Source of the DNA: Microbacterium paraoxydans | Lineage (GTDB): Bacteria; Actinomycetota; Actinomycetes; Actinomycetales; Microbacteriaceae | Reading direction: 5' to 3' | DNA length: 64,000 bases | NCBI RefSeq assembly: GCF_020524545.1 | Contig: NZ_JAIVLG010000002.1 | Span: forward strand, 310,001 to 374,000 | Shown here: piece by piece, positions 17,321 through 27,189 of the stretch | Numbering within the stretch: the first letter of the stretch is position 1 | Layout of the letters: every line of letters begins with the position of its first letter | Notes under the pieces: generated by a model | Seen by the model: the letters and a program-made list of their open reading frames with translations, nothing else | Database searches by the model: none | What the model was told of the DNA's origin: nothing | Position numbers and translations under genes: made by a program

Positions 17321-18287
17321 AGGTCATCTCCCTCTTGTCTCCGAGGATGCCCTGCGGGCGGAAGATCACGAGCAGCATCAGGGCGATGCCGACGAAGACG
17401 AAGACGAGGGTCGACGCCTGGCTGTCGGTCATCGGCAGCAGCCCGGATTTAGCCATCGACGGGAGCAGGTTGGCCATGAAGGCGAACACCACCCAGAAGA
17501 GCACCGCACCGAGCGTGGGCCCGAACACCGTGGCCGCGCCTCCTAGAAGGAGGATCGTCCACAGGAAGAAGGTCAGCGACGTCGAGTAGCTGCCGGGGAC
17601 GACCGCGGAGGGGAGGACGAAGACGATCCCACCTGCGGCGCCGATCACCCCACCCACGACGAGCGCCTGCATCTTGTACGCGAAGACGTTCTTGCCGAGC
17701 GAGCGCACGGCGTCCTCGTCTTCGCGGATGCCCTTGAGCACGCGGCCCCACGGGCTTCGCATCAGCGCCCACACCAGCAGAATGGCCACGGCGAGGACGA
17801 TCACGCCGAAGACGCGGTTCCACAGGTCGTTCGCGCTGTACGTCCACGGACCGAACCCGTAGGTCCCGGGCGGGATGGGGTTCGCGTCACGGAACCCGCC
17901 GCTGTACTGTGCGAGACCGTCCGCGCTGTTGGTCCACTCGTCGAACAGCTGCGTCGTGAACAGGAGACGGACGATCTCGCCGGCGGCGATCGTCGCGATC
18001 GCGAGATAGTCGGCACGCAGCCGCAGCGTCGGGATGCCCAGGATGACGGCGAAGAACGCGCCGCCGAGCAGACCGATCAGCATGCCGATCCACCAGGGCA
18101 GCCCGAAGCTGAGGACTGAGATGGCGTATCCGTAGCCGCCGATCGCCATGAACGCGGCCATGCCGAAGTTGAGCAGCCCGGCGTATCCGAAGTGGACGGC
18201 GAGGCCCGTCGCCGCGAGCGCATAGGCGATGGTGACGGGGCTGAAGAGGTAGACGGCCGTGTTCGAGAAGATGCTTCCGAAGTCCAT
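17310..18287 (-). CDS. livM: Branched-chain amino acid ABC transporter permease LivM
   Basis: A 325-residue membrane permease with about eight to ten helices. Family features: GYAGLLNFGMAAFMAIGGYG near the N-terminus, LRADYLAIATIAAGEIVRL, and the EAA-like loop RVLKGIREDEDAVRSLGKNV that contacts the ATPase. The start at 18287 (MDFGSIFSN) gives a product of usual length; the longer open frame upstream overlaps livH and reads like a shadow. Five bases separate it from livH. Confidence 0.92.
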   Translation of the reverse strand: MDFGSIFSNTAVYLFSPVTIAYALAATGLAVHFGYAGLLNFGMAAFMAIGGYGYAISVLSFGLPWWIGMLIGLLGGAFFAVILGIPTLRLRADYLAIATIAAGEIVRLLFTTQLFDEWTNSADGLAQYSGGFRDANPIPPGTYGFGPWTYSANDLWNRVFGVIVLAVAILLVWALMRSPWGRVLKGIREDEDAVRSLGKNVFAYKMQALVVGGVIGAAGGIVFVLPSAVVPGSYSTSLTFFLWTILLLGGAATVFGPTLGAVLFWVVFAFMANLLPSMAKSGLLPMTDSQASTLVFVFVGIALMLLVIFRPQGILGDKREMTFVK

Positions 18288-18292
18288 GATGA

Positions 18293-19642
18293 TCAGCCCA
18301 GCCTTTCCTTGCGTCCCAGCAGCCCCTGCGGTCTCACGAGGAGGATGACGATGAGCACCACCAAGGCGCTCGCATACTTGAGATCGGACGGGATCCAGAG
18401 CGTCGAGACCTCGACGGCGATGCCGACGATGAGCGAGCCGACGAGCGCGCCGAACGCCGTGCCGAGACCCCCGAGCGTGATCGCGGCGAAGATCAGCAGC
18501 AGCATCTGCATGCCCATGTCCCACTTCACGCCGGGGCGGAAGTAGGCCCAGAGGATGCCGGAGATGGCGGCCAGGGTACCGGCGAGGATCCACACGTAGC
18601 GGATGACCTTGTCGACGTCGATGCCGGATGCGGCGGCCAGTTGCGGGTTGTCGGAGATCGCTCGGGTGGCCTTGCCGATGCGGGTGCGCGTCAGGAAGAA
18701 GGCGACGGCGAGGATCACGACGATGCTCACCCCCATCGCGATCATGTCGATGTACGACAACGAGATCGGACCGAGCTGGATCGGGGTGGGGCTGGCTCCG
18801 GGGAGCTGGTAGGTCCCTCCGCCGATGATGTACTGGAACGCGTAGCGCAGCGCCAGCGAGAGTCCGATGCTGACGATCATCAGCTGGACGACGCCGAGGC
18901 CGCGTCGTCGGAGCGGGCGCCAGATCCCGGCGTCCAAGGCCCAACCGAAGAGGCCACCGCCGATGACGGCCGCGGCGATGCCGAGCGCGAAAGGAAGATG
19001 CCAGAACGTCGTCGTGACGAGGGCGACGAGGCCACCCCACGTCACCATCTCCGCGTGCGCGAAGTTCGACAGGCGCGTGGTGCCGTAGATGAGAGCAGCA
19101 CCCATCGAGGCGAGCGCAAGCAGCAATCCGAAGTTGACGCCGCCGACGAGTCGGGAGAGCAGTTGATCGACGAAGGAGACGGTGACTCGCTGTCCCTCGC
19201 CGAGGAACAGGTTCATGATCTTGGTCCCGGTGAGTCCGAACTCGACCTCGAAGGAGGCCGTCGTACCGGCGATCGGCTGGGTGCCCTCCGGGAGCTGACT
19301 CGCATCGACGATCACGCCGTCGGGGAGCGTCGACTCGTCGACGGTGAGGGTGTAGGTCTCCTTCTCCGGCACGTACAGACGCCACTTGCCGTCTGCGTCC
19401 GTCTCGGTCTCGCCTTCGAAGCCGTTGCCCTCGATCGACATCACCACGCCCTCGACGGGCTCATCGTCGAAGGTGACGACGCCGGCGAAGTAGAAGTCGG
19501 TGACCTCCTGTCCGTCGTCGGTCGTCTCGGCCGAGGCTGTTGAGGGGGGCAGGAACAGGACGGCGCTGAGCGCCATGAGGATACCGAGGAAGGCGACCAG
19601 CCAGGGGCGCTTTCGATGCACGGCGAGTGTTGTGGGTCCCAC
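18293..19642 (-). CDS. livH: LivH-type permease with an N-terminal signal peptide and extracellular Ig-like (carboxypeptidase-regulatory-like) domain
   Basis: A 449-residue permease, about 150 residues longer than ordinary LivH. From about residue 150 on it is a normal LivH: GVNFGLLLALASMGAALIYG, TTRLSNFAHAEMVTWGG, the EAA loop RTRIGKATRAISDNPQLAAA and GLGTAFGALVGSLIVGIAVE. Before this lie a cleavable-looking signal or anchor (residues 8-37, ending STASAE) and a beta-rich domain (about 42-110) with FAGVVTFDDEPVEGVVMSIE and TDADGKWRLYVPEKETYTLT, the pattern of carboxypeptidase-regulatory or SdrD-B-like domains. The GTG at 19642 is preceded by GGAGG. First gene of the operon. Confidence 0.88.
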   Translation of the reverse strand: MGPTTLAVHRKRPWLVAFLGILMALSAVLFLPPSTASAETTDDGQEVTDFYFAGVVTFDDEPVEGVVMSIEGNGFEGETETDADGKWRLYVPEKETYTLTVDESTLPDGVIVDASQLPEGTQPIAGTTASFEVEFGLTGTKIMNLFLGEGQRVTVSFVDQLLSRLVGGVNFGLLLALASMGAALIYGTTRLSNFAHAEMVTWGGLVALVTTTFWHLPFALGIAAAVIGGGLFGWALDAGIWRPLRRRGLGVVQLMIVSIGLSLALRYAFQYIIGGGTYQLPGASPTPIQLGPISLSYIDMIAMGVSIVVILAVAFFLTRTRIGKATRAISDNPQLAAASGIDVDKVIRYVWILAGTLAAISGILWAYFRPGVKWDMGMQMLLLIFAAITLGGLGTAFGALVGSLIVGIAVEVSTLWIPSDLKYASALVVLIVILLVRPQGLLGRKERLG

Positions 19643-19802
19643 GCAACCTCCACTTTGAGTGCTGTGTCTCCGCGATCTCGGGTTGGTCCGCGGAGATGGA
19701 CGACGCACTTGAGCGTAATGCGCGATCGGCGATTCGCCTACGGTCGGGGCCAACGGTCCGGTAACGACGGGGATCTGGGAATGTTCTCGGGCGTGTCTCG
19801 CT

Positions 19803-21398
<1,596 letters not shown>

Positions 21399-21409
21399 TC
21401 GTCGTACGC

Positions 21410-21445
21410 GGAGAGGGCCGGATGCCGCGGCATCCGGTCCTCTCC
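21410..21445. terminator. Bidirectional hairpin after guaB
   Basis: Inverted repeat with arms from GGAGAGG (21410) to CCTCTCC (21445), with one mismatch and a short central loop, between the convergent guaB and the DUF4190-like gene. Confidence 0.75.
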
Positions 21446-21464
21446 GTCTTCGGTGCGCCCGCGA

Positions 21465-21860
21465 TCAGCCGCAGGTGTAGGTGACCCCGCCGACCTCCCA
21501 GACGCCGGGGCCGAGGTCGGCGCACATGCCGATGAGCCCCGCGAACACGGTGACGACGAGGATGATCGCGATGATCTCGAGGATCGTGATGATCGCGCCC
21601 ACGACGATGCCGGCGATGGCGAGGCCCTTGGGCTGCCCTGCCTTGCCGAGCTTCACCGCGGCCACGATGCTGATGACCAGACCGACCGGTGCCATCAGGA
21701 ACGCGAGGACCAGTCCGACGATCGACAGCACCCGCCCCGGTGGGGTCGGCGTGGGCTGGGGGTAGGCAGGAGCGGGAGCGGCCGGATAGCCCGCACCCGG
21801 GGCTGCCGGAGCGCCTGAGCCGGGGGTCGGCTGCTCGGGGTACGGAGGGGGATTCGTCAT
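21465..21860 (-). CDS. Small proline-rich membrane protein, DUF4190 type
   Basis: A 131-residue protein. Residues 1-50 are proline, alanine and tyrosine rich (PPPYPEQPTPGSGAPA) and probably cytoplasmic. Two hydrophobic helices follow (RVLSIVGLVLAFLMAPVGLV and GLAIAGIVVGAIITILEIIA), separated by the loop KLGKAGQPKG, the classic DUF4190 pattern. The last 20 residues hold two cysteines. No function is known for the family. AGGA lies seven bases before the ATG. It is convergent with guaB and has no partner gene. Confidence 0.8.
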   Translation of the reverse strand: MTNPPPYPEQPTPGSGAPAAPGAGYPAAPAPAYPQPTPTPPGRVLSIVGLVLAFLMAPVGLVISIVAAVKLGKAGQPKGLAIAGIVVGAIITILEIIAIILVVTVFAGLIGMCADLGPGVWEVGGVTYTCG

Positions 21861-22005
21861 GTGGTGTCCTGTCTCTGGGGGTACGAGGAACATGCCCGGT
21901 GGCTCCGGACGCCCCGAGCGTAGCGAGGCGTCGATGTTCGCGCCATCCCCTCGCCGGTGGCAGCGGAGGGCGTCATGCCTCTTCCGCCGTTCGATGGAGG
22001 GGGCG

Positions 22006-22011
22006 TAGCGT
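22006..22011 (+). promoter_or_regulatory. -10 box for a leaderless DUF2277 transcript
   Basis: TAGCGT ends six bases before the ATG at 22018. Confidence 0.55.
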
Positions 22012-22017
22012 GCGGGT

Positions 22018-22332
22018 ATGTGCCGAAACATCGTCCCGCTGAACAACCTCGAGCCTGCCGCGACCGACGACGAATGCCACGACGCAGCCCTGCAGTTCGT
22101 CCGCAAGATCGCCGGAACGACGGCGCCGTCCCGCGCCAATCGAGCCGTGTTCGATCGTGCCGTCGCTGAGATCGCGCAGGCGACCAGGGTGCTCCTGGAC
22201 GAGCTCGTCACCACGGCGCCGCCGAAGAATCGCGACGAGGAGGCGGCCAAGCGCCGTGCCCGGTCCGCAGAGCGCTACGAGGCGATCCGGGTCTATCAGC
22301 AGGAGAAGCGCGCAGCCCGTGCGGCCTCGTGA
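22018..22332 (+). CDS. DUF2277 domain-containing protein
   Basis: A 104-residue cytoplasmic protein. It opens with the diagnostic MCRNI of DUF2277 and continues NNLEPAATDDECHDAALQFV, RKIAGTTAPSRANRAVFDRAV and TRVLLDELVTTAPP; the last third is a basic helix rich in arginine and alanine. The family is widespread in actinobacteria and proteobacteria, has no assigned function, and keeps the cysteine and the aromatic-acidic pattern seen here. Probably leaderless. Not coupled to the seven-gene block that follows 143 bases later. Confidence 0.88.
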   Translation: MCRNIVPLNNLEPAATDDECHDAALQFVRKIAGTTAPSRANRAVFDRAVAEIAQATRVLLDELVTTAPPKNRDEEAAKRRARSAERYEAIRVYQQEKRAARAAS

Positions 22333-22428
22333 ACGCGAAGCCGCAGGGAACACCGTCGCGTATGCCAGAATCGACATGCCCCGCTCGACTTTCCCGGCGG
22401 TTCCGGTGATGAAGGCACCGAGATCGCA

Positions 22429-22446
22429 GACCGATCCCCATCGGTC
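22429..22446 (+). repeat. Small inverted repeat in the leader of the seven-gene block
   Basis: GACCGAT, four C residues, ATCGGTC: a perfect 7-base inverted repeat 30 bases before the first start codon. It could be an operator or a leader hairpin; no regulator is known. Confidence 0.4.
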
Positions 22447-22475
22447 AGGGAACTTCCCCAAGGAGAGCTGTATCC

Positions 22476-23519
22476 ATGCCTGAGGTTTCTCCTCGTGTTC
22501 TCGTCGTCGATGACGATCCGGACGTCGCCCTGCTCGTCAAGACCGTCCTCGAGCGACGGGCGGGCTGCACCGTCGACGTCGCGGAAGACGGCCAGGCGGC
22601 CGTCGAACGTGTCAGAGCGCAGCGCCCGGATGTCGTCGTCACCGACATCGAGATGCCGGGGCTGAGCGGGCTCGAGCTGCTGGCCGAGCTCCGCCGCACG
22701 GTCCCCACCGTGCCGGTGTTGGTGATGACGGCTCACGTCTCCGTCGAGTACGCGGTCTCCGCGCTGCGCGCGCAGGCGGACGAGTTCCTGACGAAACCGC
22801 TCGACAACGTCAAGCTGGTCGAGTCCGTCACCCGGCTGATCGAGGAGGGGCGTCGGCGCCGGGAGGATGCACGTCTACCGGAACGGGTGCTCGCGATCGG
22901 CGCGCACCCCGACGATGTCGAGATCGGCGTCGGTGGACTCCTGGCCGCGCACGCCAGGGCAGGGGATGAGATCACCATTCTCACCCTCTCCCGCGGCGCC
23001 AGAGGCGGTGACGCCGACAGCCGACAGAACGAGTCACTGGCGGCAGCCGAGATGCTCGGTGCCCGGCTCTTCCTCAAGGACCTCGTCGACACGGAGATCT
23101 CGGGCGGAGGTTCGACGGTGCGTCTCATCGAAGAGGTGGTCCGGGAGATCGAGCCCACGATCGTCTACACGCACTCCGGTCACGACCGGCACCAGGACCA
23201 CCGAGCCGTGAGCGAGGCCACGATCGTGGCCACTCGGCGTGTCGGCACGGTCGCCTGCTATCAGAGCCCGTCGTCGACGATCGACTTCCGCCCGACCCGG
23301 TTCGTGCGGATCGATCAGTACCTGGACGAGAAGCTCCGGCTGTTGGAGAGCTTCCACTCGCAGACCGCGAGTCGGGACTACCTCGAACCCGAGTTCGTCA
23401 CGGCCACCGCACGATACTGGTCGCGGTTCGGGGGCGGAACGGCCGTCGAACCGCTCGAGGTGGTGCGTGAGACGGCGGAGTTCATCGGAGCCCACGAACT
23501 CAGCCGACGGGAGAGCTGA
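22476..23519 (+). CDS. Response-regulator receiver fused to a PIG-L (LmbE-like) de-N-acetylase
   Basis: A 347-residue two-domain protein. Residues 1-125 are a complete receiver: acidic pair D12-D13, phospho-acceptor Asp57 (VVVTDIEMPG), Thr85 (VLVMTAH) and Lys107 (EFLTKPLD). Residues 137-345 are a PIG-L/LmbE zinc hydrolase with AHPDDVEIG (143-151) and the second metal/catalytic site HDRHQDH (237-243). PIG-L enzymes remove N-acetyl groups from GlcNAc-type sugars such as GlcNAc-inositol; here phosphorylation presumably controls the enzyme instead of DNA binding. First gene of a seven-gene coupled block; AAGGAG upstream; its stop overlaps the ATP-grasp start (TGATG). The exact substrate is unknown. 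Confidence 0.88.
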   Translation: MPEVSPRVLVVDDDPDVALLVKTVLERRAGCTVDVAEDGQAAVERVRAQRPDVVVTDIEMPGLSGLELLAELRRTVPTVPVLVMTAHVSVEYAVSALRAQADEFLTKPLDNVKLVESVTRLIEEGRRRREDARLPERVLAIGAHPDDVEIGVGGLLAAHARAGDEITILTLSRGARGGDADSRQNESLAAAEMLGARLFLKDLVDTEISGGGSTVRLIEEVVREIEPTIVYTHSGHDRHQDHRAVSEATIVATRRVGTVACYQSPSSTIDFRPTRFVRIDQYLDEKLRLLESFHSQTASRDYLEPEFVTATARYWSRFGGGTAVEPLEVVRETAEFIGAHELSRRES

Positions 23520-24508
23520 TGACCACGCGCGTACTGGTGACCGGCGCAGGAGGACCGGCCGGTGTGGCCGTGATCCGATCCCTGCTCCGCCGCCCGGACC
23601 TGACCGTTTTCGCCGCCGACATGGACGGCTGGGCGAGCGGCATCTATCTGGTACCGGCCGAGCAGCGTCGTCTCGTCCCGCCCGGCCGCGATGACGACTT
23701 CGTGCCGGCCATCGCCCGCATGGTTGCGGAAGATGATCTCGATCTCGTGATCTCGACCGTCGATGTCGAGCTCATCGCCCTCGCCCAGCGGCGGCACGAA
23801 TTGGCCCCGGCCGTGCTCGCCGCTCCCTCGGCGGACACGCTGAACACGGCGCTCGACAAGCTGCTCCTCGCGCAGCGCTGCGCGCCCACCGGACTCACTC
23901 CGCGCACGGTTCTCGCCGGTCCCGACGCGCTGGCGGTCGACTGGGAGTACCCGGTCTTCGCCAAGCCCCGGCAGGGAGCGGGGAGCCGTGGCGTGCGCCT
24001 GGTTCCCGACCGTGCCGCACTCGAGGCGCTCCCGATCGACGAGGCTCTCATCGTGCAGGACTTCCTCCCGGGGGAGGAGTACTCGGTCGATGTGATCGCG
24101 GATGCCGCGGGCACCGTCGTCGCCGCGGTGCCGCGTACACGCGCGCGGGTGGACTCCGGTGTCGCCATCGCGGGGCGGACGGTGCTCGACCCCGAACTCG
24201 AAGAGGCTGCGGCGGCGATCGCGCGGGCGATCGGTCTCGTCGGGGTCGCCAACGTGCAGCTGCGCCGCGACCGCGACGGCCGCGCCGTGCTGCTCGAGGT
24301 CAACCCGCGATTCCCCGGGGCGCTGCCGTTGACGATCGCCGCGGGCGTCGACATCCCGTCGCTCGTCGCCGACCTCTTCCTCGGCCGGGAGCTGCCCGTT
24401 CGGGTGCCGTTCCGCGAGGTCGCATCCGTGCGGTTCCTGGAAGACGTGATCGTCGAGGTCGATGATGTGCTGGTCTCCGACCATGCGGGGCACCAGGAGG
24501 AGCTGTGA
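23519..24508 (+). CDS. ATP-grasp enzyme, carbamoyl-phosphate-synthase-like
   Basis: A 329-residue enzyme. The N-terminal pre-ATP-grasp domain has a Rossmann start (VLVTGAGGPAGVAVIRSLL) and DDLDLVISTVDVELIAL. The ATP-grasp fold shows the nucleotide lysine segment VFAKPRQGAGSRGVRLV, the EEYSVDVIAD motif and the metal-binding LLEVNPRFPGALPLTIAAG. Such enzymes join a carboxylate to an amine or thiol through an acyl-phosphate; CarB-like single-domain forms often sit in surface-sugar and antibiotic clusters. Which acid and amine are used is not visible. Overlaps its neighbours by one and four bases. Confidence 0.85.
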   Translation: MTTRVLVTGAGGPAGVAVIRSLLRRPDLTVFAADMDGWASGIYLVPAEQRRLVPPGRDDDFVPAIARMVAEDDLDLVISTVDVELIALAQRRHELAPAVLAAPSADTLNTALDKLLLAQRCAPTGLTPRTVLAGPDALAVDWEYPVFAKPRQGAGSRGVRLVPDRAALEALPIDEALIVQDFLPGEEYSVDVIADAAGTVVAAVPRTRARVDSGVAIAGRTVLDPELEEAAAAIARAIGLVGVANVQLRRDRDGRAVLLEVNPRFPGALPLTIAAGVDIPSLVADLFLGRELPVRVPFREVASVRFLEDVIVEVDDVLVSDHAGHQEEL

Positions 24509-25221
24509 GCCTCATCGAGCTCCGGGGCGACCACCACGTCCACTCGACGTTCTCGGACGACGCCGTCTCCACGCTCGCGGAGAACGTGGCGGCGGCCGCG
24601 GCGGTGGGCTTGACCACCATCCGCCTGGTCGACCATGTGCGTCGCTCCACCAGCTGGGTGCCGGACTACCTCGCGGCCGTTCGCGCCTTGGAGGTACCGG
24701 ACGGGCTGACCGTGCTCACCGGCGTCGAGGCGAAGATCCTCGACGCCGCGGGCGAACTCGACATCCCCGCGCTTCCCGAGGGGATCGACCGGATCCTCAT
24801 CGCCGACCACCAGTTCCCCGGCACTGACGGCCCGCTCGGGCCGTCAGCGGTGACGGAGCGGATGGCTGCGGGCTGGGCGGCTGCGGATGTGCTCGATCAG
24901 CTCGTGGAATCCCTCGTGGCGACCATGCGCCGATACCCGGGCAACCAACTCGCGCACTGCTTCTCCATCCTCCCGAAGATCGGTCTCTCAGAAGACGATC
25001 TCGGAGCGGAGCGCGTCGACGCGTGGGCGCGCGCGGCGGCCGACACCGACACGCTCGTCGAGGTCAACGAGAAGTGGGGTTGCCCCGGCGTCCCCGCACT
25101 CCTGGCGCTGCGGCGCGCGGGAGGCACGATCGTGGCCTCCACAGACAGTCACGTGGCGTCGGACGTCGGTCGCTACGAGAGGGTGATCCCGCTGCTCGAC
25201 GCGGTGGAGGTCTCAGGATGA
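24505..25221 (+). CDS. PHP-domain phosphoesterase
   Basis: A 238-residue PHP (polymerase and histidinol phosphatase) protein. Metal ligands are visible in DHHVHSTFSDDA (about residues 9-20), the histidine of LVDHVRR, the glutamate in LTGVEAKILDA, AHCFSILP and the C-terminal ASTDSHVASDVGRYERV. Family members are metal-dependent phosphoesterases, including histidinol phosphatase and YcdX-type enzymes; the substrate here is unknown and probably a phosphorylated intermediate of the pathway encoded around it. GTG start overlapping the ATP-grasp stop; its stop overlaps the glycosyltransferase ATG. Confidence 0.85.
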   Translation: MSLIELRGDHHVHSTFSDDAVSTLAENVAAAAAVGLTTIRLVDHVRRSTSWVPDYLAAVRALEVPDGLTVLTGVEAKILDAAGELDIPALPEGIDRILIADHQFPGTDGPLGPSAVTERMAAGWAAADVLDQLVESLVATMRRYPGNQLAHCFSILPKIGLSEDDLGAERVDAWARAAADTDTLVEVNEKWGCPGVPALLALRRAGGTIVASTDSHVASDVGRYERVIPLLDAVEVSG

Positions 25222-26705
25222 CCGATCTGACCTGGCTGCAGACGATCGTCGTGATCGTCCTCCTGCTCTGCGTGCTGGTCGGAACGCTCCCGGTGGTCAA
25301 CACCGGGCTGCAGTTCCTGGTGCTGCCGCTGCACGCCTTCCGAAACCACTACGACAAGGCGGCTCCGTACCACCCGAACATCGCGGTGATCATCCCGGCA
25401 TGGAACGAGGGGCTCGTCATCGGAGCCGCGATCGAGCGGCTGCTCCAGCTGGAGTACCCCGGCGAGCGATTGAGGGTCTTCGTCGTCGATGACGCATCCA
25501 CGGACGACACTCCCGCGATCGTCGCCGCGAAGGCCGCGGCCCATCCCGGACGCGTCGTGCATCTGCGACGCGAGCAGGGCGGTCAGGGAAAGGCGCACAC
25601 CCTCAATCACGGTCTCGACGTCGCGCTCGCGGACGAGTGGACCGAGGCCGTGCTGATCATGGATGCGGACGTGATCTTCGCCCGCGACTCGCTGCGCAAG
25701 CTCAGCAGGCATCTCGCGGATGAGAAGGTCGGTGCGGTCACCGCCTACATCGCCGAAGGCAGCCGCGACCGCAATTACCTCACGCGTTTCATCGCGATCG
25801 AGTACGTGATCGGTCAGCTCTCGGCCCGTCGGGTACAGAACGTCGGAGGCGCGATCGCCTGCCTGGCCGGCGGCGCGCAGCTGCACTCGCGGGCCAACCT
25901 CGAGGCGATCGGCGGACGGATCCCGACCGGTACGCTGGCCGAAGACACCATGACCACCTTCGAGAGCCAGCTCAAGGGCCGGAGGATGGTCTTCGAGCCG
26001 CATGCCGTCGTGCTCGCCGAGGAGCCGCGGACGATCGACAGTCTGTGGAAGCAACGGCTGCGGTGGGCGCGTGGCAACGTGCAGCTCACCTCGATCTACA
26101 AGAAGCTCTGGTTCCGCCCGAGCCGCGAGCACAATCTCGGCAGTTTCGGGTTCGGGCTCGCGTGGTTCACGATCCTGCTGCTTCCGGCGTTCATGATCCT
26201 GGCAGCGGCAGGCATGCTCGCACTGCTCCTCCTGCACAGCGACATCGCCGAGTTCGTGTTCCGCTTCATGTGGATCTCGGCGGCCTGCATCTACCTGTTC
26301 TCGATCCTGTACTCCGTGCAGCTCGATCCACGCACCGGCAGACATTCCTGGCGCGAGGCGATCATGTTCCCCGGACTCGGTGCCCTGCTGCTGATGGCCA
26401 TCGCCCTGTTCCCGTGGCTGTTCCTGGAGCTGCTGCAGGTGCTCGGCCAGAGCGCCACCCCGCAGACGCTGTTCACCTGGGCGGTGATCTTCTATCTGTG
26501 GGGGCCGATCTCCATGCTGGGGATCTGGCTCGCCCGCGCCGTGGAGCCCCTTCCCGCGGGCCGGTTCTTCGCCGGTCTGCTGCTCTACGTCTGCGGCTAC
26601 GGATCCCTGCTCTGCGCCATCACCGTGGATTCGTACATCAAAGAATGGCGTCGCGCCGACGCCTCCTGGATCAAGACCGAGAAGATCGGACGTGTGGACT
26701 CATGA
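25218..26705 (+). CDS. Membrane family-2 glycosyltransferase, processive type
   Basis: A 495-residue membrane enzyme. One helix (about residues 7-30) precedes a cytoplasmic GT-A domain with IAVIIPAWNEGLVIGAAIER, the nucleotide aspartates VVDDASTDDTP and IMDADV, the base motif GTLAEDTMT and Q279-x-x-R-W (QRLRW). This D, D, ED, Q-x-x-RW set is typical of processive synthases such as cellulose, hyaluronan and poly-GlcNAc synthases. Five or so helices follow (about 310-480) that could form a channel. It may therefore build and extrude a polysaccharide, possibly the substrate of the deacetylase three genes upstream. ATGA overlap with the PHP gene. Confidence 0.88.
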   Translation: MTDLTWLQTIVVIVLLLCVLVGTLPVVNTGLQFLVLPLHAFRNHYDKAAPYHPNIAVIIPAWNEGLVIGAAIERLLQLEYPGERLRVFVVDDASTDDTPAIVAAKAAAHPGRVVHLRREQGGQGKAHTLNHGLDVALADEWTEAVLIMDADVIFARDSLRKLSRHLADEKVGAVTAYIAEGSRDRNYLTRFIAIEYVIGQLSARRVQNVGGAIACLAGGAQLHSRANLEAIGGRIPTGTLAEDTMTTFESQLKGRRMVFEPHAVVLAEEPRTIDSLWKQRLRWARGNVQLTSIYKKLWFRPSREHNLGSFGFGLAWFTILLLPAFMILAAAGMLALLLLHSDIAEFVFRFMWISAACIYLFSILYSVQLDPRTGRHSWREAIMFPGLGALLLMAIALFPWLFLELLQVLGQSATPQTLFTWAVIFYLWGPISMLGIWLARAVEPLPAGRFFAGLLLYVCGYGSLLCAITVDSYIKEWRRADASWIKTEKIGRVDS

Positions 26706-26845
26706 CCGCAGCACCGTCACGCGACACCGAAGCGGAGGAGATCGCCGCGGATGCCCGCCGCGAGCGGCGACTGGTCCCGCAGGCGATCCTCTCCCTCCTC
26801 GTCGTCGTCGCCGTCGTCATCGTGCGAGAGCTGTTCCTTCGATGA
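26702..26845 (+). CDS. 47-residue single-helix membrane peptide
   Basis: A small ORF between the glycosyltransferase and the receiver gene, coupled to both by ATGA overlaps. The first 25 residues are charged (DTEAEEIAADARRERRLV); the rest is one transmembrane helix (AILSLLVVVAVVIVRELFLR). Too small to classify. Its tight coupling on both sides and a single helix suggest an accessory subunit of the glycosyltransferase or the kinase; this is inference. Confidence 0.65.
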   Translation: MTAAPSRDTEAEEIAADARRERRLVPQAILSLLVVVAVVIVRELFLR

Positions 26846-27189
26846 CCGGGAGGCCGCTGGCCCTCGTCGTGGAGGACGCCCCCGATCAGGTCGCATTGCT
26901 GCGCCGCTACCTCGACCGCGAGGGCTTCGACGTGTTCGTCGCCCGCGACGCCGAGTCGGCGATCGCCGCGTTCGACGAGATCGATCCCGTCCTGGCGGTG
27001 CTCGATCTGCTCCTGCCCGGGATCTCGGGACAGGAGTGCGCGCGTCTCGTCCAGGACCGCTTCCCCCGCTGCTTCCTCGTGATCAGCTCCGTGCTCGACG
27101 CGGCGGACTACCCGCCGGCGGATGCCGCCCTGCCGAAGCCCATCACGGGTGCCGACCTGCACGCCATCGTCGAGCGGGTCGAGCGATGA
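26842..27189 (+). CDS. Stand-alone response-regulator receiver
   Basis: A 115-residue single-domain receiver without an output domain. It has the acidic pair E11-D12, the expected phospho-acceptor Asp55 (AVLDLLLPG), serines at the switch position (VISS, 82-83) and Lys99 (LPKP). The central GISGQECARLVQ and short C-terminus match CheY/Spo0F-like proteins. It is coupled to the histidine kinase gene, its probable phospho-donor, and may relay phosphate to the receiver-deacetylase or compete with it. Confidence 0.85.
   Translation: MTGRPLALVVEDAPDQVALLRRYLDREGFDVFVARDAESAIAAFDEIDPVLAVLDLLLPGISGQECARLVQDRFPRCFLVISSVLDAADYPPADAALPKPITGADLHAIVERVER

Noticed and set aside
17310-19385. A longer livM reading frame starting upstream of 18287
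   Set aside because: The extra N-terminal part lies inside livH in another frame and is arginine-rich nonsense; the start at 18287 gives normal LivM.
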